Shown piece by piece: positions 54,182-64,000 of a stretch of 64,000 nucleotides of DNA. The notes under the pieces were generated by a model, which was not told the DNA's origin, ran no database searches, and worked only from the letters and a program-made list of their open reading frames with translations. The translations under genes and the position numbers were made by a program. The stretch is from Balanoglossus misakiensis (taxonomy: Eukaryota > Hemichordata). How positions within the stretch are numbered: position 1 is the stretch's first letter; the number at the start of each line of letters is the position of its first letter. The stretch lies in contig CM082582.2 of assembly GCA_040954595.2 (NCBI GenBank), positions 4,030,001 through 4,094,000 on the forward strand, in the 5' to 3' direction.

Positions 54182-57100
54182 GATTTCTCTCCGTATTAAA
54201 TTATCAACAATACGCTTCAGTAGCAAATCAGCCTGAATATCCTTGGGTTGAAATCTAAAATAAAAAAGTCAGTTGAATGTTCCGTTTTGCTTTTTGGTTT
54301 CGCATTTGACTTGTGACAATAGTAGATGTGTTGTAACAATATAATTTCTTCCGAAATGGAATAAGTCGTTCGCTTTTTCAAAAGGAAACATACACTTTCT
54401 AAGTAAAATCACCATACGTTTTGATACATTCTCATGCATTGATAACTGTAAACGTGTAACAGCAATCATGAGGGAAGGACTTTGTATGTAAACCAGCTTT
54501 TAAAATGGTGGCAATAAAATATGTCTTCATCAGATCTATCGTCAAGATATACTGCATCAGTTGGTGTCCAGTGTCTGTTGGCAGCAATCTAGATGTACTT
54601 ACCTGTTCTTCTCCGAATGGTCTTCTTCGTACTTACGCTCACAGGATGGGAGGTCTGGATGATTATGCCTGCGTGTACGCTGTCTTTTAAGCAAAATATT
54701 ATTCAACTGCCAGTGTATTGCAATTTGTTAAATCTCCTTTTTTTGTTCACAGTATAAAGCGTATATCTATTTATGGTGTCATGCCTATATTTCTTTTGAA
54801 TTCGGACAAAAATAAAACTGAACTGGACCAGGCTGGGCATTATGCAAATTTTTCGTCCAGGAATTACTAGAAAGATTGTGGACAACCGACGGGATTTTGC
54901 TGCAATAAACTGGTTATTGTGATAGCATATGTGATTGCTTTGTTTTGAAATGTTTTTAATCCCCACAGAACTCATGTAGACAACTGAGTTTTGCCCCGTG
55001 CGTTTGTCTCCAGTCTGTTTAACCGATTTCATTCAAACTTTATTGGCGCAAATTTGCCCCATGATGCATCTCAATTGCATCATGATGCTATTAAATATTG
55101 CAGTCCTAAACCCAGTTTGTTCTGATTTTGCATGCATATTTTCAGTCGGTACATTCAATAGGAGCCACAGACCGAAAATGTTTAAAAGGTTTGGTCATAT
55201 TTTCATACAGTTTGGTGTTACCGTCGTTAACACAATTATCGTTCACTGAACCATGTTATACCACGCCCATTCAGCATAACTTTTTGGAACAGCTGGTTGC
55301 ATTATTAGTTTTTGCCGACCTTTTTGGACTCTTTTAGAGAGTGAAAGACCTTTGATGACATACCTGCCCCAGTGTCTGTACAAGTGGGCTAAATGCGTCA
55401 TAAAAGAGTGTCTACACAATTTTCTATTTCAGCTGAAAAAGCAATTTTATTCCCCGGTTCTCGCACGTAGGCCTATAAGGACATTACTGGTACGTAATGC
55501 CACGTATGCACAAGCTAAGCCATCACGAAAACGCGACAAAGTATGGATTAAGGACTTCTCAATGGACTTTTCTACGACTGTGTTTTTTTCATCAAGTGGA
55601 CATAATGTTATAAAAAATACTGTGTTATCAGGAACATGCTTCCACATTTCCTTACAACCTACAAGCGGGACCATGAATCTGAAAAAGAGATAAATTGTGC
55701 CATAATGCAAAACTTTTGTGGTTTTGCAACTTGTCTGAAAATTGTATTCGTAACGTTGAGCATGTTTGTTTCTGAAAGGTTACGATGACTGAAGAGATCT
55801 CACCAACTAATTTTTACTGGTACGGTATTTTTCTTACCCTTACAATTATTGAAAGATGTAAAATATACATTTTTTATTTGTAAATTTCTGACCCAGTTGG
55901 CATAGCCGTAAAATGATGAAAACAAAAAGTCTGTCTTTATATCTATATTTGTCAATAGCTGGCACAGTATTTTTTCTATAAAAAAAGTGTGACACTATTC
56001 AATGTATGATTGACATCGTAAAGTGTATCACACCCATTCGGCTCTATTCACACTCTGACAAACAGACAAACACTCGCACGCAATAAAATGCCATGACCGC
56101 GGTTAAGTGGTTTTGCTACACATCGCGCAATTGGTTTGAACATCATGATTTGCGGCCAAGAATCTGGCTACAAATGTGACGGATAAGCGTACGAAAGTTT
56201 TTCAGAGTTTACGGTGGAGTTAGTGAAATATAAGAACGCGAAATTTAATTGCCGCGTAACAGTCGCCTCTTTTGATACCGTGAAAACTTCATGTCGCGAA
56301 AAATTCCAGTTTCTGTACATTTTGTACAATTCAACATGTTTTTATACAAAATTTACATCACTGCCATCGTAAATTTCACAGAACAAAATGACTGCAAAAT
56401 TACATACAATTTTAATACTAGTAGTCTAGAGAAAACGTACAAGCAACTGTCGAGTGTGACTTATGCCACTGCGACCTTAAATGCATAATACGAATTGATG
56501 CATTTAGGAAAGCTTATTGGCATGAAACTTTACGTGTTATACATGGGACACATTTGAAAAATAAAACAAAACTCATAACTGTTCTTGAATAATGACTATT
56601 TGGCCTTGTTTTGGATATTGGGCAGAAATATTTCTAACACAATACTAAAGACTGCAGGTGTGTTTACTAATTGTTGTTTATTTATTTGTTTGTTTACACT
56701 TACACATTCGTTTTAATGTTACACGGAGGGCGTCCTTCAGTTGCAAAAACTTCTCTCTGCCAGTGACACTTTCGGCTGCCCACATAAATCCGGGTTCAAA
56801 GGTTAACCGTTGTAGGGACAACAAACAACGTCGTCAACAGCTTTCATATGCAAACATATTAACAATAACTATAATGGCGGCACTGTGCTGTGTAGGACAC
56901 TGAAAGGTTGCACTTTGTCGGGAATCGGAAGGTATGTGATTCTAGAGTTCATAAATAACTGACTACCAGTTTCAGCACCCTATTAGATTTGACGCGCGCG
57001 TCTTTTTTATTTGTGAGGAAGTACAATAAATTCCTCTTGTTGGTATTGGGACCGCGTGTACCGGTATATACAGTGTTTAATACTGAACTATTTTTAGTTC

Positions 57101-59329
57101 TCAATATCGACCATGGCGTTCTTTGCCATGTCGTTTGCTTTAGATCGTGTTATGTCACCATTTTATACTTGGTTTTAAGTCTGATCTTCCACAGTTGTGG
57201 GGTTATTTAGGCGTGGTCAGCAACGTCGTCTGTGGTTGGGACTTGCATTGGCCTATATCTGTATATGGAATATGTGGTCACGCGACCGACAATCATGTCA
57301 CAGCAATCTCTACAATAAAGCTCTGTTCGGTTATTTGGTGTAGGCTCATACGCATGTTACCTGGTGTATTTCTACAGAAACCAATAGTGTCAGCATGTGT
57401 TTGAAAGTATTGGTAGTCAACTAAATACATTTGTTGAAATGAGACAGTTAATAGCAATGACCATGGTATTATGCGATTTACGTCTTGCTCAATGGACCTT
57501 AAAATCGTACGTCATTTTTCAAAAATAGTGATTTCACGACACAGTGAATGTTCATATGAGTGAACAGTGAATTCATTGACGTAGGCCTAGGCCTGGTACC
57601 AGGTATACTTTGACATGTATTCTGGACGCTTGTACGCCTATTTATATTATTTGGGCGATATAGAGAGAAGGTTCTGTACAACTGCACTACTACATCAACC
57701 CCAGCAGTAATCATACCTGATTATTAGTGCATGTATGTTAGTAATAGTAGGCCCAATGTTTAATTTACTGTACTTGCCCTATATATAACGGGGACTCGGA
57801 ACAGGGCACTCGTCGATCATGTCGCTACAGAACACCTCATTATGTAAGAGAATATCGTTTCATTCAATTGACGCTTGCGGTACTAAAGGTGTAGTTTATA
57901 TAGAGTCAAGGGATAGTGGCCCTTTGTTAAACCAGAGAGTTCTGTATACACGGTAGTGGTATCATGGTAACAGTGTAATCTTACAAAAATTTTCTTGTCA
58001 TCAATGGATGAATCATAAAGTTTGCCAATTAATCGTGGACGTTATGTGATTACCACGGTCAGTCACTCCACACAGGCCGTGCCTGTACCGAGCATCATCC
58101 GGTAGGGACGTAGTTGAAACTAACTTACCACGTCAATGGCATGCGCAGTAAACGTACGTGTGTTGCTTCAGCATTTCTTGTCATGTGGAATCCAATATTA
58201 CAACATCGTGACCTTCATTTTAAAAACACACACAAAATGCATTACATTCGTTTTTATCGTTAATAAATATTTTCAATGTCTTAAAACCCAAAGACTCTTC
58301 ATTTGTTGACCGTCGAGAAACTTCGAGGTTTTGTACTTTTTATTAACTGCTTTGTCATATCGGACCGCGTCACCCCTAAAGATCGTAGATGGTTATCGTT
58401 GGTATTGGCTTTATTTACAAGTGCACAAAGGGCAAGGTCACTGAGGTCATCACGACATCAATCGGTGATGTCGATTTGACACTAATACAACAAGAATGAC
58501 GTAGGCCTACCAAACTGTCTTTCATTTACTGGCTTCGTCTCATTTTACATGTGTGGTACATAATTTTGTTGACGGCAGTAACGCTATTGTCACTTTTTAG
58601 TAAATACAATTCATCCGTGTAGGCCTATACGGGTTACACATTCTAAAATATTTCGCTAATAATTTTTCGTTTCCGGTCGTACGCATGCTAACTGAGCGTG
58701 CCCTATTATCCGAAGTTATCGATATTTTTCAGTGTGATATACAATTATAACCGCCATTCAATACGTATTTTCGCACCTGAAAGTTAGTGCCGAGATAACT
58801 GAATAGCACACACCATGCCACAGACATTGAGTGTACAGCCTAAGGTTATGGCCACGTTTTTCTTTGCGCAAGATATGTCAAACACACGTCTGCAACAAAG
58901 CTATTTTTACAGTCTCACACATGTGTATGTATAAAGATTTTTTCACCGCACGGTTGGGAAATTCAGCTGCTAAAATTGACGGAGTTGGGGTTTGTACGAA
59001 AGAAGAGGTGTAACAGAGATTTGGAACTAGCTGCTGTAAGGGTGATAAGTCGCAAGGCTGGTGATGCTGGAGGCATGAAAATCATGCGACTGCCACATGA
59101 GAAATGGCTTGTACAAGGATGCATACTTTTCAAGTTTTCTCTACTGTAGGCTGGAAGTACGTCCTATAGGATGTTATGTTTTAGTTACAGGATATGCTGG
59201 TCCCCTGGGTATATTGTGTTTAACAACGATTAGCTGTACACAATAAATAATGTTAAGCTTACACATTTCTTGGATTGTTTTGTAGATATGGTAATTTCAG
59301 TCACAAGATAGATATGGTAATTTCTGAAG
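54182..59329. other. Long intergenic region, nothing recognised
   Basis: About 5.1 kb between the divergent starts of the two-lectin gene and the CUB-lectin receptor. It should contain both promoters. Several open frames of 60-113 codons occur, but none shows a domain, a signal peptide with a following exon, or splice-supported continuation. No tRNA, rRNA or clear transposon ends were found by eye. Confidence 0.4.
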
Positions 59330-62300
59330 ATGGCGAATTTAAGGTCGGATTACGTGACCCCTGTCACAGTAGGTAGGTCTGTCAGAAACTATTTATTTAT
59401 TCATCAAATCTGTACTGACAAACATTTTATACAATGTCGATATCTTCGATAATCACACCAGCCGTAGGTATCGCATAATGACACAAACAATATATATGCA
59501 AACGAGTCACAATGTCCGACAATTATGTTATATCAAATTTAAACCTCGCCATATGAAATGACCAATATAAACCAGCGGAATTAACCACTGACGGGCCCTC
59601 ACTGAATCAAGCAGGTGTCATGTTTATTATTTTGGTGCGTGGTACGCACTGGAAAATTTTATTTTTTCCCGTTTTCTGGCTGGACTTCATTTCTCGCCGA
59701 CGCGATTATAAAACAATTCATCAGTGGATACTCAAAACAAATAACATTTTCATTTTGCTGGTTTAACCCCTGAGCGACAGAAATAGATCAAAGTAATTGT
59801 TTCTGATTTTGACGCCATATAAACTTTGTTGATTGATAAAAATTGATTGAACTGTGTTCTTTGTTTTCTTACAGCTTTTATTGGTGCTTTAATTCTTAAC
59901 ACACAAGTCATATCGGTGACAGGTGAGTGCCTTCTCAAAAACCAATAAAGGGTTTATTATCGTGATTAATGGTCCAAAATTGGAGTCAATTCAGTATTTT
60001 TACGTGAATAATAAAATTTTCTGCTAATAGCAAAAGTTGGGACCAATGACGTGAACATAATGTAAGATAGTTGGGAGATCTCGCGAGACTTGGTTAATTA
60101 CCGTAGCAACGGGGTGCCAACGTAGCCAAGCTTTGTATGTAACAAGAATAGGTGCAGAGATTAACAAAACATGTAAATTTTAACATTTATGCCGTTTAAA
60201 ACGATGGGCCGTGTGTTGTTTGTCCCGTATCATGCATGAGAATTTCCATCCCATGTAAACTGCCTGGCCACGCGGGGTCCCGTGGAGTTCGGAAAAATGG
60301 TCGATCCACGAACTATTAAACTATATCTCCGAGGGTATGTGATCTCACAAGGTTGAGCAAATTCTGACGGAGGAGGCTGTGATTATAATGGATTATTTTG
60401 CTATGGATTATTTTATAATCTGAATTAAAGATGAAATGATAATAATAATAATGCAAAGAAATCCCGAAGTGGGCAGTAATTCTAAGCATGTGCGTGATTA
60501 TACCCGTTTATATCTTCTCGATAGGCCAGTGTGGTATAGAATATTTGACGGCTGTTCCGAATGAGACACACTATTTGACGTCTCCAAATTACCCAACGAA
60601 ATATCCATCACATAGCAATTGTCGTTGGGTAATCAATGCGCCGTCTGCAGAATACCGTATATTACTATACATTCAGGACGTCCACTTAGAAACCTCCTGT
60701 TCGTATGACGGGATTCAAATAAGAGATGGTAAGTTGAAAACATGCGATACCTTTAACAGTCTTCAGAGTCAGACAGCATTTGGTACAAAGAGAAGGTGTG
60801 TTTTTTATCTGAACAACTTCGGTTTTCGTGTCTGCGGAAAAAGTTCACGCTTGCAATAAATGGCAGTGTTTTATTAACGAAAACTTGCCCCGATAAGATG
60901 TGTCTATTCTTTCGTTTTGTTTGTCAAATGAATGAGGCAGATCGATTTGTTGCCCGATAATTATTTAGGCTTCCATTCTGATCACCCGAAATTAAGAAAC
61001 CACTTTGTACGTATTTATAGCAATTTTTGTGCACGTTGTTATGACAACTATTATTTATGCGTACTTTTCTCAGGTGATTCAGAAACATCCGACTTAATCT
61101 TGGAAATTTGCGACAATGTCAATCCTTGGTCCGTTACAAGTATCGGTAGTACTATCTTTATAAAATTCTACAGCGATTCTTCCGTGGAAGAGAGGGGATT
61201 TCGACTTTCATACACAGCGTTTCGTAAGTCTCCTACGTTATTTGTTTATGACCACTATCTTTAATGCCTGATTATTCTTGCAGTATGTTTTGCTTTATGA
61301 ACATTAAACTACAGTTCCTTCAAAGTTATTCTCCCTGTGTTATACCAAAATGGCCGCGATTTCAGCTCGAGAGCAAGTTGTGTACAAATGTATATGTGTA
61401 AAGACCACGGTTATTGCTGATAAATTCATTTGAGTTCGAACTTGAATATAGTTTCTAAATAATAGAATGCTGATTACATGTATACACATATGGACTACCA
61501 GTGCGTTGTCGGAAACCTATACATAAATATACAACACGTAGTCTACCACACTTTTCAGATAGTGAAGAAAGTATAACATGTATATTCATTGCCTTAGAGG
61601 GTTTTCGATAGCAAATTACTAAGATAAGTTATCGCAACTTCAGATTGTATATGGATCCAGTGTAACAGAATGCAAAATTTATCAACCTCAATATTTTTCT
61701 GTATTTGACTTTTGGCGCCAACACTATAGTCCGACATTTCTTTTGTTCACTGCCCTTCGTCCAAAGAAGGTCCAAATCACGGCCTTCGGCATTAAAAAAA
61801 AAATACAGTCCAATCTTCAGATTCTATATATGGCGTCTATAACATTACACCATTTGACTTACGTACGTTTTGTTTCCTTTTACCAGAGGTCGGATCGTCT
61901 TGTCCACCGAACTGGGCAAGAAGAAACGAATTTTGCTATAATCATAGGTCGAATGTCACCAATAGAGACACTGCACAGAAACGTTGTGGCTATGACGTAT
62001 CAAACCTGGTCAGTATTAACAACGAACAAGAAAACGATTTTATTTCCAGTAAGTATCCCTATATAACATTTCTTGTTTTAATGCCACAGGAAATCCTGAA
62101 CCAGAGAATATTAGCGTAAATGTACTTTTAACGATTCCGATGTTTTAAGAGTTCAGGTTTCAAATGCTTGTGTTTTTGATAATTTACCATCTTATATCTG
62201 AGAAGATTTGACACTGTTGACTCTTTCAAACAGGCTTGTCATTATTTCTTTTTAAAATATATTTTTTGTATTCGCAGACACATTTTCAGGAGTTGCGCAG

Positions 62301-64000
62301 AATGTGTGGATAGGAGTTTTATATCATGGGGATTTTAAGAATTATTCGTGGGTTGATCAAATTAAATACAGCTTTATAAAGTAGGTATATCTTAACACAT
62401 TTATTCTATTATAACAGCACTGATACAATTTCCAATAGACTAAAGGGAAACAATAAAGACTTTGATAGCAGACGCAATCCACCTACAAATAGTTATGACG
62501 TATTGTATTTATTATTGGAGACAGGAAGGGATGAAGACTTTTCCAGAACGTTTATTTGCTATGTTGGTCTTCCCCATTGACTATCTGAGGACGTGGACGG
62601 AATTAACGGGGGGGGGGGGGGGGGGGGGGGCTGGTGCAATTTGAGGGAGGGTCACTACTTTTTTAGATCCAGATTTTGAAAAACACTGAAACACTGCCTC
62701 CTCCAATGTTAATACTGTACAGGCCCTAAAAGAGTGTCGATCGATTCGTCACCGTAAGGAATACCTGTCTAGCACTTATTGGCCTGTCCAACCCATTTAC
62801 AAAAACAATGTTTATATACTGAATGATATTTCTTTTCAAGTTGGCAGAGTGGTCATCCTAAGGCATCACATATATGTACAGCGATGGACCTCACTACAAA
62901 GCAGTGGTATTCTGTGAGTTGCAGAGACCAACTTCCATACATATGCAAGAAAAACATTTGTAAGTATACTTACCAGTGTAACACGTATAGTCCGTTGTTT
63001 AACCATAAAAGGCTGAAAAAGTAGTTATAAGTTCTACTGGGTTTATACTGAAAGTATATACATAACATGAAAGTGTACCGATCGGCTGAATGAAATAAAA
63101 ATATGGGTACAAAAATTGGAAAGTGGCAAGCGTCGATGAATATCTTAAAGAACTCGAACGTCACGACTACTTGCCTTTGATTGGCCGGATATCCAAGCAG
63201 AATGTGAACGTGGGGGAAACAGGATACCGGAAGCGCCCATTTCAGTACTAAAATTGTTTGATGCCCCATGCTGCAATTTTCAAATTTTGTAAACCCTTAG
63301 AATGTGATAGAAACGAACAAATAAAAGGTGCAGGAGTTTTTAAGTAACAAAGAAAACCTTGGGCAAAACAGGCGAAAACGTATAATGGGGCATTATCTCC
63401 AAATAAAAGACCAGCGAAAGTTGAGAACAAACATTCTGAAAATATAGCCAAAAATGACATCTAATGTCCCTTTAACCTATACTCTTTAAACAGACGGAAC
63501 GACAGTTGTTCGCGAGATTCCTCCTTCAAGCCAAGAAGGCTCGTCAGGTAAATGCCACGTCACATTCATTCATTTTGACTTTCTAGTAGGCCTACATGAT
63601 CTATAAGTATTAAGTTTAATGATGTAAATCCTTCAACCCTTGAGGTTTATGAGTGTCGTCTGCCAATTCATTTTACATTTTAGAAAAATCTGAAAGCTTT
63701 GACCTATTTGCTAGCTGGAAATGTTACCTTACACTCTACATACACAACGGTAAAACTACGAATTGAAGTTGATTATTTTCTCTTTTGAAGGTTTCAACTT
63801 TTGGGAAATTCCCGGAATTATTATAGCAGTAATAGTGTTTGGAACAATAGGATATGGATTCCTGCGCCATTTTTGTCAAGCCGTAACTGATTGTTGTGAC
63901 GGTTTTTGCGGAGCACTGAGAGAGTGCTGGTCCTGCACCAAAGAAGGTGTTTGTAGTATTTCTTGTGGCAGAGGCGGACAGAATCGGACAATTCGGAGAC
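59330..64000 (+). CDS. Transmembrane receptor: CUB - C-type lectin-like - TM - Cys-rich tail (3' end beyond window)
   Basis: Exons: 59330-59372, 59875-59922, 60525-60728, 61074-61223, 61887-62048, 62278-62380, 62841-62959, 63494-63547 and 63791-64000+. All phases fit. A hydrophobic signal (VTVAFIGALILNTQVISV) is split by intron 1. A CUB domain follows (GQCGIEYL, TSPNYPTKYP, CRWVINAP, then FIKFYSDSSVEERGFRLSYT). A C-type lectin-like domain is built from three exons (CPPNWARRNEFCYN; NVWIGVLYHGDFKNYSWVD; QWYSVSCRDQLPYICKK). It lacks EPN and WND, so calcium-dependent sugar binding is unlikely. After a short Ser/Pro stalk comes a transmembrane helix (IPGIIIAVIVFGTIGYGF) and a cytoplasmic tail with many Cys (CCDGFCGALRECWSC). 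The tail continues past the window. It is probably a cell-surface recognition or adhesion receptor. The first two small exons are less certain than the rest. Confidence 0.85.
62610..62630. repeat. Poly-G run in an intron of the CUB-lectin receptor
   Basis: A run of about 21 G, with no coding role, lies between the second and third lectin-like exons. It is a possible assembly or sequencing weak point and G-quadruplex former. Confidence 0.9.

Noticed and set aside
53571-54226. Long minus-strand ORFs of repeated Met-Tyr-Val-Cys
   Set aside because: They are translations of the (ATAC)n microsatellite running into the true signal-peptide exon or the first lectin exon; the repeat lies in the intron.
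55447-55710. 87-residue minus-strand open frame in the long spacer
   Set aside because: It looks somewhat protein-like but has no recognised domain, splice partners or start context; not enough to call a gene.

Overview
The window is animal nuclear DNA: intron-rich genes with GT-AG splice junctions, AT-rich spacers, microsatellites and many short inverted-repeat transposons. The gene content suggests an invertebrate deuterostome such as a hemichordate, echinoderm or cephalochordate. The evidence is vertebrate-like gene families, a DERL1/TBC1D31 head-to-head pair as in human, a vertebrate-style RHIM motif, tandem UDP-glucuronosyltransferases and C-type lectins. The species cannot be named from the sequence alone. 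Exon coordinates were built by hand from homology, GT-AG sites and reading-frame phase.

Layout. 1-7555 (-): 5' part of cytosolic alanyl-tRNA synthetase. 8451-14079 (+): RNF212-like meiotic RING protein, divergent from AARS. 14780-32760 (-): TBC1D31 (WD40, TBC, coiled coil; a cilium/centriolar-satellite protein family), whose introns hold a 4.1-kb long-inverted-repeat transposon and a decayed gag fragment. 33454-37168 (+): Derlin-1 of the ER degradation machinery, sharing a promoter region with TBC1D31. 38348-39892 (+): a three-exon, 299-codon gene that joins an MLKL/HeLo-like four-helix bundle, a RIPK3-like RHIM and a C-terminal death domain, with no kinase. 40646-45036 and 45950-49251 (+): two tandem four-exon UDP-glucuronosyltransferases. 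50185-51119 (+): possible small gene, weakly supported. 51349-54181 (-): secreted protein with two C-type lectin domains. 54182-59329: spacer with nothing recognised. 59330-64000 (+): membrane receptor with CUB, C-type lectin-like, transmembrane and Cys-rich cytoplasmic parts, running off the window.

The genes form no operon or single pathway. The housekeeping half (AARS, RNF212, TBC1D31, DERL1) is followed by an accessory half of defence, detoxification and recognition genes, where duplications, sequence homogenisation and repeats concentrate. The most striking item is the 4HB-RHIM-death-domain gene. It has the architecture expected of a minimal necroptosis-like executioner or adaptor that bypasses the RIPK3/MLKL kinases, and its exon phases would allow the RHIM to be spliced out in frame.
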